Shown one piece after another: positions 1 through 7,706 of a stretch of 28,148 nt of DNA. The translations under genes and the position numbers were made by a program. The notes below the pieces were generated by a model. The model saw only the letters and a program-made list of their open reading frames with translations, was not told where the DNA came from and did no database searches. Source of the stretch: Porticoccaceae bacterium (lineage in GTDB: Bacteria > Pseudomonadota > Gammaproteobacteria > Pseudomonadales > Porticoccaceae); the NCBI GenBank assembly GCA_023255165.1, contig JALRJD010000115.1:1-28148 (forward strand), read 5' to 3'. The stretch's first letter is position 1. The number at the start of each line of letters is the position of its first letter.

Positions 1-792
1 GCGTCAAAGGTGTCGGGACCCTCCAGTGTGCTGGGTGTCAACCATATTCGCGGTGGCTCAAGACTGAGCGCGGATCAGGTTCGACGTGCCATTGAGGGGT
101 CGCTGGAACGGCTGCAGACAGATTATCTAGACCTCTATCAGGTGCACTGGCCGGAGCGCATGACCAACTATTTTGGCCAGCGTGGCTATATCCACCAGCC
201 GGATCTCGATGGCATTGCGATTGAGGAGACTCTGGTGGCGCTGGCTGAGCTGGTGGATGAGGGCCTGGTTAAGCATATTGGCATTTCCAATGAGACTCCC
301 TGGGGTGTGATGGAATATCTGCGCCTCGCACGAGAGCGGGATCTGCCGCGGATTGTTGGCATTCAGAATCCTTACAGTCTGTTGACGCGGCAATTTGAAA
401 CCGGCCTGGCGGAGATGAGCTTTCGCGAAGGGGTCGGGTTGCTGGCCTATTCACCGCTGGGCTTTGGTGTGCTGAGTGGTAAATATTTGAACAATGCAAT
501 GCCCGCTGGTTCGCGTATCGACCTGTTTCCAAGGTTTGCTCGTTACAGCGGCCCAATCGCGCAGGCAGCGACTCAGGCTTATCTGGATGTGGCGGCAAAA
601 CACGGTTTGAGTCTGGTTGAGCTGTCTCTGGCTTTTGTCTGCCAGCAGCCCTTTGTGGCCAGCTGCTTGATTGGCGCGACGACCATGGCACAGCTAAAGC
701 AAAATATTGATGCCTGTCAGGTGGTGCTTTCCGATGCGGTGAAAGCGGACTTAAATGAGGTTTATCAGCGTTACCCTGATCCTGCGCCTTGA
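1..792 (+). CDS. Aldo/keto reductase, Tas-like (5' end missing)
   Basis: This is the C-terminal part of an NADP(H)-dependent aldo/keto reductase, probably of the Tas (YgdS) group. The frame is open from base 1. The first codons read A-S-K-V-S-G-P, matching the family segment that holds the catalytic lysine, so the gene starts upstream and the GTG at base 10 is not a true start. The catalytic histidine lies in LYQVHWPE (window residue about 49). IGISNETPWG and YSPLGFGVLSGKY are typical barrel-strand segments, and the C-terminal LIGATTMAQLKQNI is the usual cofactor-binding end. The TGA stop directly abuts the stop of convergent yggU. The family call is secure. The substrate is unknown; Tas-type enzymes act on small carbonyl compounds. 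Confidence 0.9.
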   Translation, partial: ASKVSGPSSVLGVNHIRGGSRLSADQVRRAIEGSLERLQTDYLDLYQVHWPERMTNYFGQRGYIHQPDLDGIAIEETLVALAELVDEGLVKHIGISNETPWGVMEYLRLARERDLPRIVGIQNPYSLLTRQFETGLAEMSFREGVGLLAYSPLGFGVLSGKYLNNAMPAGSRIDLFPRFARYSGPIAQAATQAYLDVAAKHGLSLVELSLAFVCQQPFVASCLIGATTMAQLKQNIDACQVVLSDAVKADLNEVYQRYPDPAP

Positions 793-797
793 TCAGG
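775..797. repeat. Inverted repeat across the abutting convergent stops
   Basis: CCTGATC (775-781) and GATCAGG (791-797) form a 7-bp stem with a 9-base loop. The repeat spans the stop codons of the reductase and yggU, which touch as TGATCA. No T-run follows on either strand, so a role as a bidirectional terminator is only a guess. Confidence 0.35.
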
Positions 798-1110
798 TAT
801 TCTGGTCCGGTCTCTGGATAAGAGTCTGGCGGGGAAACAGCTTGGGATTGTTCAGGCTAACCACTTTGCGGCGACTGGTGTCGCCGCTGATCAATACAAC
901 CTGGGTTTTTGCCACGCCAAACTCTTTGGCGAGAAAGCTTAGCAACCTGGCGTTGGCGAGGCCATCAACCGGTGGCGATGTCAGTCGAATCTTGAGCTGG
1001 TTGTCGTGTATGCCAACGATCTCGTTGCGCGATGCGCGGGGCTGAATCAAACAGTGCAGTCGCAGACAGGTTCCATCCCAGCGGTAGTGACCAACAGTTG
1101 CTTCGACCAA
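793..1110 (-). CDS. yggU: DUF167 / YggU family protein
   Basis: This is a small conserved cytoplasmic protein of the YggU (DUF167) family, with no established biochemical role. The body LIQPRASRNEIVGIHDNQLKIRLTSPPVDGLANARLLSFLAKEFGVAKTQV is the family signature, read here in overlapping pieces. The frame is open back to 1197, deep inside yggT. I prefer the TTG at 1110 because GGGAG lies about 10 bases upstream and the product (about 105 aa) is near the usual length of about 100. It is the last gene of the yggS-proC-yggT-yggU operon, and its start lies 25 bases after the yggT stop. The start is uncertain; the family is not. Confidence 0.85.
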   Translation of the reverse strand: MVEATVGHYRWDGTCLRLHCLIQPRASRNEIVGIHDNQLKIRLTSPPVDGLANARLLSFLAKEFGVAKTQVVLISGDTSRRKVVSLNNPKLFPRQTLIQRPDQNT

Positions 1111-1135
1111 TTTGCCTGCGCTCCCGGGGCCGGCC

Positions 1136-1708
1136 CTAGTTGACCAGCGACTGCACCACACCGCCGACAATCGGCAGCACCTTGTTGCGAATAACAATCA
1201 AACTCAGGATGGCGATCATCGGAGAGATATCCATCATGCCTATTGGCGGAATCACCTTGCGGAAAGGCCGCAGGTAGGGTTCGGTAATCTGTCCCACCAG
1301 TCGCACCGAGGGATGACCGGTGGTTCCCACCCAACTGGAGATGGCGAGAATAAAAATGCCCCAGAAGTAAATTTCTATTAAAGCGTAGAGCAGATCAAAG
1401 GCGGCGATCGGAATATATAAAACAATGGTTACAAAATTGACGTCGGTGGCCAGGCCCATTACCAGATAAAACATCCAGCGAACCAGAATCGCCGCTACCA
1501 GCACGGCCAGATTAAGCGTGCCAATGGTCGGGAAAATTTTCCCCAGCGGCTCCACGATCGGCGCTGATAGCTTGAACATCGTCTGCGAAATCGGGTTGAA
1601 GAAATCGGCCTGTACCAGCTGCAGCAGCAATCTGATCAGCAGAATAAAACTGACGATTTGCACAATCAGGCTGAGAAGATAGATGGGTGTTCCACCAAGT
1701 GCATTCAT
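1136..1708 (-). CDS. yggT: YggT family integral membrane protein
   Basis: This is a 190-aa inner-membrane protein with two YGGT repeats. Several hydrophobic segments are visible: one near residues 8-30, a central pair around 60-115, and a C-terminal pair. The first repeat contains LLLQLVQADFFNPISQ and the second AISSWVGTTGHPSV followed by YLRPFRKVIPPIGMMD, both characteristic of the family. E. coli YggT has been linked to osmotic tolerance, but the molecular role is not settled. The ATG at 1708 has AAGGAC about 7 bases upstream. It lies between proC and yggU, as in many gammaproteobacteria, and is probably cotranscribed with them. Confidence 0.92.
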   Translation of the reverse strand: MNALGGTPIYLLSLIVQIVSFILLIRLLLQLVQADFFNPISQTMFKLSAPIVEPLGKIFPTIGTLNLAVLVAAILVRWMFYLVMGLATDVNFVTIVLYIPIAAFDLLYALIEIYFWGIFILAISSWVGTTGHPSVRLVGQITEPYLRPFRKVIPPIGMMDISPMIAILSLIVIRNKVLPIVGGVVQSLVN

Positions 1709-1759
1709 AGTGAGTCCTTAGAGTTGCCGGTTATACCAGCCGCTGTTTTTGGGGTTCAA

Positions 1760-1806
1760 TTTTAGCTGGTAATTTTAGCCCGTAATGTTAGCTTGTGATT
1801 TTGGCC
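1760..1806. repeat. 13-bp tandem repeat at the 3' end of proC
   Basis: Three adjacent 13-bp units are TTTTAGCTGGTAA (1760-1772), TTTTAGCCCGTAA (1773-1785) and TGTTAGCTTGTGA (1786-1798), followed by a partial TTTTGGCC. Units 1 and 2 share 11 of 13 bases and units 1 and 3 share 10. On the minus strand each unit carries TAA. The first of these is the proC stop, and the 13-bp period puts the next two TAAs in the other two frames. Confidence 0.75.
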
Positions 1807-2600
1807 ATCTCGCGGGCACGATCAACCGCGGCCTGCATTGCCTGACGGAAGCTCTCTTCAATATCCAGCGCCTGAAATGTCGCGATGGCGGCTGCCGTGG
1901 TGCCGCCGGGCGAGGTGACCTGCTGTCGCAGTTGCGCGGCATCGAGGTCACTGGTGCTGGCCATTTGGGCAGCGCCAAGCGCGGTTTGAATGGTTAGATC
2001 CCGCGCCGTCTGTTCGGGCAGTCCCAGTTCCTGAGCGATGCGCTGCATGGTTTCCATAATCAGGAAAAAGTACGCCGGACCACTGCCGGAGACGGCAATC
2101 ACTGCATCGATGAGGGCTTCAGTTTCAACCCAGCAGCAGATGCCCACGGCACTGAATATAGCTTCGATGGATTGCTTTTGCCGATCGCTGACAAACTCGT
2201 TGGCAAACAGTCCGGCAGCGCCGCTGCGCACCATCGATGGGGTGTTGGGCATGGCTCTGACAATCGGCCGCCGCGCACCCAGCCAGCGCTGCAGGTCGGC
2301 AAGTTGAATGCCAGCGGCAACCGAAACAATCAGCGCGTCGGCCGCAATTGAGCGCGCAAGATCCTCCGCCACTGTGCCCATCACCTGGGGTTTAACTGCC
2401 AGCACAACAATCTCGGCGCCGGCCACCGCGCTGTGGTTATCGGCACTGGTGGCAATGCCGTAGCGCTGCTGAAGGCTGTCGCGTTTCTCCTGGCCGGGGT
2501 TGCCGACAGAAATTTGCGCGGCCTCAAAGCCGTTGGCCAACATGCCGCCAATAATACAGGAGGCCATATTGCCGCCGCCGATAAATGCAATTTTGCTCAT
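1788..2600 (-). CDS. proC: Pyrroline-5-carboxylate reductase
   Basis: This enzyme reduces 1-pyrroline-5-carboxylate to proline with NAD(P)H, the last step of proline synthesis in the cytoplasm. The N-terminal Rossmann motif is IGGGNMA (residues 7-13). MPNTPSMVRSGAAGLF and VSGSGPAYFFLIME are the substrate and dimer signatures, and the C-terminal TSPGGTTAAAI closes the active site. The 270-aa length is normal. The ATG at 2600 follows a purine-rich AGAGAGAAAAGCG. The gene is second in the yggS-proC-yggT-yggU operon. Both flanks carry 13-bp tandem repeats: the downstream set supplies its stop codon and the upstream set lies over its ribosome-binding region. Confidence 0.97.
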   Translation of the reverse strand: MSKIAFIGGGNMASCIIGGMLANGFEAAQISVGNPGQEKRDSLQQRYGIATSADNHSAVAGAEIVVLAVKPQVMGTVAEDLARSIAADALIVSVAAGIQLADLQRWLGARRPIVRAMPNTPSMVRSGAAGLFANEFVSDRQKQSIEAIFSAVGICCWVETEALIDAVIAVSGSGPAYFFLIMETMQRIAQELGLPEQTARDLTIQTALGAAQMASTSDLDAAQLRQQVTSPGGTTAAAIATFQALDIEESFRQAMQAAVDRAREMAKITS

Positions 2601-2602
2601 TC

Positions 2603-2641
2603 GCTTTTCTCTCTGGCTCTTCTCTCTAACTCTTCTGGCTT
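2603..2641. repeat. 13-bp tandem repeat upstream of proC
   Basis: Three consecutive 13-bp units are GCTTTTCTCTCTG (2603-2615), GCTCTTCTCTCTA (2616-2628) and ACTCTTCTGGCTT (2629-2641). Units 1 and 2 match at 11 of 13 positions, units 2 and 3 at 9. On the proC sense strand they are purine-rich (AGAGAGAAAAGC). The unit nearest the gene serves as the probable Shine-Dalgarno region, so copy number could affect translation. Confidence 0.65.
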
Positions 2642-2656
2642 GTGTACCCGATCGGC

Positions 2657-3367
2657 TTATGCCCGGCGCTTTTCGCGCTGACCAAATATATCTGTGCCGA
2701 CGCGAACGATGGTCGATCCTTGCAGCACCGCCGCCTCAAGATCATCCGACATACCCATGGAGAGGCTGTCCATCTGTGGCAAATTTTCTGCTAACAGTGA
2801 GCGATTGATCTGATCGCGCAATTGCGCCAACTGCCTAAAAGCCTGCTGTTGTTCGTCGAAAGTTTTGCCCGCCTGGGGAATTGCCATCAGTCCGCGCAGC
2901 TGCAACTGGGGTAGTTTAGCGACTTCGAGTGCCACTGGCAGCACTTCGTCCACGGATAATCCTGACTTGCTCGGTTCATTGTCTATATTTACCTGCAGGC
3001 AGATATGCAATCGGCCGAGATGTTCGGGTCGCTGATCATTGAGGCGCTGGGCAATCTTCAGGCGGTCGACACTGTGCACCCAGTCGAAGTGCTCGGCGAC
3101 ACTGCGGGTTTTGTTTGATTGCAGCGGGCCAATAAAATGCCAGTGCAGATTTTCGCCGCGCAGTTGGACGATTTTGTCGAGGGCTTCCTGAAGATAGTTT
3201 TCGGCAAATTCGGTCAGGCCGGCCTGCATGGCGGACCGAATTTCATCCGCACCACGGGTCTTGCTAACCGCCAGTAACAGTATCTCGCCGGGGTCCCGAC
3301 CGCACTGTTGTGCGCTCTGTTCGATGCGTTTGCTGACATGGTCAATGTTATTTTTTATGTTTGGCAT
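2657..3367 (-). CDS. yggS: PLP homeostasis protein YggS
   Basis: This is a PLP-binding protein of the YggS/PROSC family that keeps pyridoxal phosphate levels in balance. It has an alanine-racemase-like barrel fold but no known catalysis. The PLP lysine is K36 in LLAVSKTR. NYLQEALDK, WHFIGPLQSNKTR, VNIDNEPSKSG, LRGLMAIP and the C-terminal LSMGMSDDLEAAVLQGSTIVRVGTDIFG are family blocks in order. The 236-aa length is typical. It heads the leftward operon with proC 56 bases downstream, and is divergent from pilT with a 66-base spacer that must hold both promoters. The same neighbour pair, yggS/pilT, is found in Pseudomonas. Confidence 0.96.
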   Translation of the reverse strand: MPNIKNNIDHVSKRIEQSAQQCGRDPGEILLLAVSKTRGADEIRSAMQAGLTEFAENYLQEALDKIVQLRGENLHWHFIGPLQSNKTRSVAEHFDWVHSVDRLKIAQRLNDQRPEHLGRLHICLQVNIDNEPSKSGLSVDEVLPVALEVAKLPQLQLRGLMAIPQAGKTFDEQQQAFRQLAQLRDQINRSLLAENLPQMDSLSMGMSDDLEAAVLQGSTIVRVGTDIFGQREKRRA

Positions 3368-3433
3368 ATACTTATCAGGACATCGGGAGTTAAACGCAAC
3401 ATTTTTTGCCGCAAGGAATAAGCGAGAGACAGC

Positions 3434-4468
3434 ATGGATATTACGGAATTATTGGCCTTTAGCGCCAAAGAGGGCGCATCAGATTTACACATTTCCGCAG
3501 GCCTTCCCCCCATTATAAGAATCGATGGCGATGTTCGGCGCATCAATTTGCCGCCCATGGAGCACCGCCAAGTCCACAGTTTGATCTACGAAATAATGAA
3601 TGACAAGCAGAGAAGGGACTACGAGGAATTTCTGGAGACAGATTTTTCATTTGATGTTCCTGGCATTGCACGTTTTCGTGTCAATGTGTTTTATCAGAAT
3701 CGTGGTGCGGCGGCGGTATTTCGAACCATTCCCTCGCAGGTGCTGACCCTGGAGCAGCTCGGCATGGGTGAAATCTTTAAGAAGCTGTCTTTAATGCCGC
3801 GAGGGCTGGTGCTGGTGACCGGTCCGACCGGTTCGGGCAAGTCGACCACGCTGGCGGCGATGATCGACTACGTGAACGACAATCGCTACGACCATATTTT
3901 AACCATCGAAGACCCGATCGAATTTGTTCACCAGAGTAAAAAGTGCCTTATCAATCAGCGCGAGGTACACCGCGATACCCACGGTTTTAGTGAAGCGCTG
4001 CGCTCGGCGCTGCGTGAAGACCCGGATGTGGTGCTGGTGGGTGAGTTGCGTGACCTCGAGACTATACGGCTGGCGTTGACCGCCGCCGAAACCGGTCACC
4101 TGGTGTTTGGCACATTGCACACTACCTCAGCGGCGAAAACCATCGACCGGGTTGTGGATGTTTTCCCCGGGGGTGAAAAGCCGATGATTCGGTCCATGCT
4201 GTCGGAATCACTGCAGGCGGTTATCTCGCAAACCCTGTTGAAAAAGATTGGTGGTGGTCGTGTGGCGGCTCACGAGATCATGATTGGCACACCGGCGATT
4301 CGCAATCTGATCCGCGAGGATAAGGTGGCGCAGATGTACTCTGCTATTCAGACCGGCGGTGCGTTGGGCATGCAGACGCTGGATCAATGTCTGCAGCATC
4401 TGGTCGGACAGCGCTTGATTAGTGCGGAAGTAGCGCGTGAAAAGGCCAAGATGCCCGAGAGCTTCTGA
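3434..4468 (+). CDS. pilT: Type IV pilus retraction ATPase PilT
   Basis: This is a hexameric cytoplasmic ATPase that drives pilus retraction and twitching motility. Walker A is GPTGSGKST with K136. The Asp box is TIEDPIEF, Walker B is DVVLVGELRD, and the His box is GHLVFGTLHT. The C-terminal AIRNLIRE motif, diagnostic for PilT rather than PilU or PilB, is present. The 344-aa length matches the family. The ATG at 3434 has GAGAG just upstream. It is followed after 61 bases by pilU. Output from the Chp genes further along the window is expected to act on pilus extension and retraction. Confidence 0.98.
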   Translation: MDITELLAFSAKEGASDLHISAGLPPIIRIDGDVRRINLPPMEHRQVHSLIYEIMNDKQRRDYEEFLETDFSFDVPGIARFRVNVFYQNRGAAAVFRTIPSQVLTLEQLGMGEIFKKLSLMPRGLVLVTGPTGSGKSTTLAAMIDYVNDNRYDHILTIEDPIEFVHQSKKCLINQREVHRDTHGFSEALRSALREDPDVVLVGELRDLETIRLALTAAETGHLVFGTLHTTSAAKTIDRVVDVFPGGEKPMIRSMLSESLQAVISQTLLKKIGGGRVAAHEIMIGTPAIRNLIREDKVAQMYSAIQTGGALGMQTLDQCLQHLVGQRLISAEVAREKAKMPESF

Positions 4469-4529
4469 TTCAGGGCTGTTAATTAACCAAGGGCTTTTAA
4501 AATAGAACGCGTTTTTAAGGAGAAAAACG

Positions 4530-5678
4530 ATGTTGGACCAAACATTTGAAGGGCTGGTCAATTACATGGCGAAGAAAAAGGCCTCGGACCTGTTTCTTAC
4601 CGTGGGTCTGCCGCCCTGCCTCAAGGTCAATGGTGCGGTAATGCCGATTACCAAAACCAGGCTCGGCCAGGAAGATTGCGAGAAGTTGGTGCTCAGCACT
4701 ATGACGCGCGATCAACAGGATGAATTTAAAAAGCATAAAGAGCTCAACTTTGCGGTGATGAGCGAAACGGCCGGACGCTTTCGCGCCAGCGCGTTTTATC
4801 AGCGCGGTGAAATCGGCATGGTATTGCGGCGAATTGAAACTCAGATCCCGTCGCCTGAGTCGCTGCAGCTGCCACCGATTCTAAAAGAGCTGGTGATGAA
4901 CAAGCGCGGCATCATCATTTTTGTTGGCGCCACCGGCACCGGCAAATCGACCTCCCTCGCCGCATTGATCGGGCACCGCAATAAAAACAGCCGCGGCCAT
5001 ATTGTCTCGATTGAAGACCCAATTGAATTTGTTCACGAACACCAGGGCTGTATTATCACTCAGCGCGAGGTGGGCGTGGACACCGAGTCTTTTGAGGTGG
5101 CGTTGAAAAATACCCTGCGCCAGGCCCCGGATGTGATCCTGATTGGTGAGATTCGCACCCCGGAAACCATGCAGCATGCCATCACCTTTGCCGAGACCGG
5201 CCATCTGGTGCTGGCGACCTTGCACGCCAATAATGCCAACCAGGCTCTGGACCGCATCAGCCATTTTTTCCCCTCCGACCGCCACGACCAGATGTGGATG
5301 GATCTGTCACTGAATATGCGCGGCATCGTTGCTCAGCAGCTGGTGCCAACCATTGATGGCAGCGGTCGTCGCGCGGCGATTGAGATTCTGCTGAACACGC
5401 CACTGGTAGCCGATACGATTCGCAAAGGGGAGGTGCACAAGCTGAAAGAGATTATGGGTAACTCCACTGAGCACGGGATGCAGACTTTTGATCAGGCGCT
5501 CTATGAGCTCTACACCAAAGAGCAGATCAGTTACGAAAATGCCATTGCCCACGCGGATTCAAAAAATGATTTGCGGCTGATGATCAAAATGCAATCGGAT
5601 ACCCATATTCAGGAGCTTGGAGCATCCGCGGACAGCTTGTCGATTGAGGAAGAGGAATCGGATAACCGGCGTTGGTAG
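4530..5678 (+). CDS. pilU: PilT-dependent retraction ATPase PilU
   Basis: This PilT paralogue works with PilT to give high-force pilus retraction. Walker A is GATGTGKST with K139. SIEDPIEF, DVILIGEIRTPETMQ and GHLVLATLHANNANQALDR follow in order. The AIRNLIRE motif of PilT is replaced by ADTIRKGEVHKLKEIM, as expected for PilU. The 382-aa length is normal, and the end is acidic (SIEEEESDNRRW). AAGGAGAAAAACG before the ATG is a strong ribosome-binding site. It is probably cotranscribed with pilT and convergent with ruvX. Confidence 0.97.
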   Translation: MLDQTFEGLVNYMAKKKASDLFLTVGLPPCLKVNGAVMPITKTRLGQEDCEKLVLSTMTRDQQDEFKKHKELNFAVMSETAGRFRASAFYQRGEIGMVLRRIETQIPSPESLQLPPILKELVMNKRGIIIFVGATGTGKSTSLAALIGHRNKNSRGHIVSIEDPIEFVHEHQGCIITQREVGVDTESFEVALKNTLRQAPDVILIGEIRTPETMQHAITFAETGHLVLATLHANNANQALDRISHFFPSDRHDQMWMDLSLNMRGIVAQQLVPTIDGSGRRAAIEILLNTPLVADTIRKGEVHKLKEIMGNSTEHGMQTFDQALYELYTKEQISYENAIAHADSKNDLRLMIKMQSDTHIQELGASADSLSIEEEESDNRRW

Positions 5679-5732
5679 CTGACGGCCTTGTAATTGTTGG
5701 TTTGGCGACTAACGGTCTGGTAAGAGTGCAGG

Positions 5733-6170
5733 TTAGGGCGGGCAACCAATAGTTGGCGAGTCGAGCCAGCTCTGCAGTATAAGTGACGCGGCAATATGAT
5801 CAATTTTGGTCAGATCCTGATGACCCTGGTCGCGGCCAATGGTTTTGGCCTCACGACTGGTCAGCCGTTCGTCGACCATTTCCACCTCAACCGCAAAGCG
5901 GCCCTGCAGACGACGGGCAAACTTTCGTGCCCTGGTGCTCAACTCACTTTCACTGTCATCCATATTCAGCGGTAGCCCAACCACCACCAGGTCGGGGCGC
6001 CATTCACTGAGTAATTTTTCGACTTCAGACCAATCGGGAATGCCATCCACTGCTTTCAGAATGGTCAGGCCACTGGCGGAGCCGGTCAGGGTTTGGCCGC
6101 TGGCAACGCCGATCTGCTTCAGGCCATAGTCAAAGCCGAGCAATCTTTTTGCTTTGCCTGCCTCAGGCAT
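5733..6170 (-). CDS. ruvX: Putative pre-16S rRNA nuclease YqgF / RuvX
   Basis: This is an RNase-H-fold nuclease of the YqgF family that matures the 5' end of 16S rRNA. The N-terminal strand LLGFDYGLKQIGVA carries the first catalytic aspartate. VVVGLPLNMD, VEMVDERLTS and IDHIAASLILQSW supply the remaining acidic and fold motifs. The frame is open back to 6269, but the ATG at 6170 is preferred because it gives MPEAGKAKRLLGFDYG, a 145-aa protein of family length. It overlaps the yqgE stop by 8 bases, indicating translational coupling. It is the last gene of the gshB-tonB-yqgE-ruvX operon. Confidence 0.94.
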   Translation of the reverse strand: MPEAGKAKRLLGFDYGLKQIGVASGQTLTGSASGLTILKAVDGIPDWSEVEKLLSEWRPDLVVVGLPLNMDDSESELSTRARKFARRLQGRFAVEVEMVDERLTSREAKTIGRDQGHQDLTKIDHIAASLILQSWLDSPTIGCPP

Positions 6171-6741
6171 GGCCAGCCTGATGAGAGAGCCTGCGCAGAT
6201 CCAATCCGATGCTAAGCGCCGCCGCGGAAGCGCGCTGGGCGCAGTCGGTATTAAAAATAATTTCGGCATCCGCGGGGATGGTCAGCCAGCTGTTTTCGCC
6301 CAGTTCGCGTTCCAGCTGCCCCGCGTCCCAGCGTGAATAACCCAGGGTCACCAGAGAATTTTTCGGACCTTTGCCCATCGCCATATCGGAGAGAATATCC
6401 CGCGAGGCGGTAAGGCTGATTTCGTCGGAGATAGCCAGAGTGGATTCCCACTCCTGATCGCAGCGCGCGTGCAGGATAAAACCGCGATCGCGCTGCACCG
6501 GGCCGCCGTCAAACAGCAGTGGCCGCGCGCAATCATCCTGATATTCCAGCTTCAACTGATCGAAGATGGCCTTTACCGGAATATCCATCTGCTGGTTGAT
6601 AATCAGGCCCATCGCGCCTTCCGAATTGTGCTCGCAGATATACACCACGGAATCGGAAAATGTCGGGTCATTGAGCCCCGGCATGGCGAGCAGGAAATGG
6701 TCTTTCAGACTGCTTATTTTTTTCGGTTTTGATGTTTCCAT
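6163..6741 (-). CDS. yqgE: UPF0301 / AlgH family protein YqgE
   Basis: This is a conserved cytoplasmic protein of the YqgE (AlgH) family whose molecular role is not known. HFLLAMPGLNDPTFSDSVVYICEHN, with EGAMGLIINQ next, is the family start, read here in pieces. GGPVQRDRGFILH, LGYSRWDAGQLERELG and the C-terminal LSHQAGHA follow. I chose the ATG at 6741 (METSKPKK), giving 192 aa. A TTG nine bases further upstream (6750) is also possible. Neither has a clear Shine-Dalgarno, so translation may depend on coupling within the operon. The yqgE-ruvX pair is widely conserved. Confidence 0.93.
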   Translation of the reverse strand: METSKPKKISSLKDHFLLAMPGLNDPTFSDSVVYICEHNSEGAMGLIINQQMDIPVKAIFDQLKLEYQDDCARPLLFDGGPVQRDRGFILHARCDQEWESTLAISDEISLTASRDILSDMAMGKGPKNSLVTLGYSRWDAGQLERELGENSWLTIPADAEIIFNTDCAQRASAAALSIGLDLRRLSHQAGHA

Positions 6742-6791
6742 GCTTAACAATATGGGGGGTTATAGCGCCAAACTCAAGTGGAGCGGCGGAA

Positions 6792-7661
6792 TTAGTTTGT
6801 TGTCAGCACATTGTTGGACTGGTATTGCCAGGTGCGAATAATATGAATTTCGTCGCGATTTCTCAGTTCTTTGGGGAATGGATTAAATGGCGCGGCGAGT
6901 TGCACCGAGCGCACAGCGGCCTGGTCTAGCACTCTGGAGCCGGAGCCTTTCGATACTTCAATTCGTTGCACCCTGCCATCGGCCAGCAGCACAACCACCA
7001 GTTGCACGCGGCCAAAAATACCCTGCACCCGCGCTTCGCGGGGGTAGTGAACATTGCCTATCTGCTCCACGCGCTGCTCAAAATAATGCATGTAGGCCGC
7101 TTCATCCGCCGACTTGGCCGACACCGAGGTCATGCGCAGTACTCTTGGCAGTTTGCTGTAGGCCTGTTTCAGCCGGTCGAGCTCTGCGCGCATGGCGCCA
7201 ATATTGTTATCGCTGGGTTGTTGTTTAACGTTTTCATTGATCAGGTCGGGGCTGGGGTCTGTGGCACTGTGGTCGATAACAGTTTTATTGGCTTCGCCGC
7301 TACGGCTCAGCATTTTCTGCTGGTCAGCTTCCGAACGCTGCTGCTCGACGGCCGGCAACTGCCCTTGATCCTGATTTACAAATGGCGATAACTGGTCGGT
7401 TGTGGGTTGCGGAGTCTCGGTCTGGGCCTGATCGCCGCTGCCAAGCTGATTGGCCTGCGCCACAAAGTCAGCCTGTTCCGGCGCTGTATTGCTTTTATGA
7501 TGCGCCAGGGTGACTTCGAGGGATACGCTGGGCGGCGCGCCGGCGGGGAGGGTAAAACTGAGTCCGGCCAGTAGCACCGTGTGCAGGATCAGCGCCAGCG
7601 AGAAGGTCTTGCGCAGGCGCTGCTCATTGGTGTTCCAGGGTCCCTCAATCAGGCTTTCCAT
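6792..7661 (-). CDS. tonB: TonB family energy transducer
   Basis: This inner-membrane-anchored periplasmic protein would pass proton-motive force to outer-membrane receptors. A single N-terminal membrane segment spans about residues 19-38 (TFSLALILHTVLLAGLSFTL) and carries a histidine, H27, as TonB anchors often do. A Pro/Gln-rich spacer covers about 40-150, and a TonB C-terminal domain about 195-280 (YPREARVQGIFGRVQLVVVL, then DGRVQRIEVSKGSGSRVLDQ). The 289-aa length fits. GGAAGGAAA precedes the ATG. The place between gshB and yqgE is the same as for the Pseudomonas tonB paralogue next to pilG. No exbB/exbD genes are in the window, so its partners lie elsewhere. Confidence 0.92.
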   Translation of the reverse strand: MESLIEGPWNTNEQRLRKTFSLALILHTVLLAGLSFTLPAGAPPSVSLEVTLAHHKSNTAPEQADFVAQANQLGSGDQAQTETPQPTTDQLSPFVNQDQGQLPAVEQQRSEADQQKMLSRSGEANKTVIDHSATDPSPDLINENVKQQPSDNNIGAMRAELDRLKQAYSKLPRVLRMTSVSAKSADEAAYMHYFEQRVEQIGNVHYPREARVQGIFGRVQLVVVLLADGRVQRIEVSKGSGSRVLDQAAVRSVQLAAPFNPFPKELRNRDEIHIIRTWQYQSNNVLTTN

Positions 7662-7706
7662 TTTCCTTCCAGTAGCAGTTTTGCCAATGCCAGCGGTGAC
7701 CTGAGA

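Noticed and set aside
6171..6269. 33-residue N-terminal extension of ruvX
   Set aside because: It would read through the end of yqgE in another frame. The ATG at 6170 gives the family start and a typical 8-base overlap.
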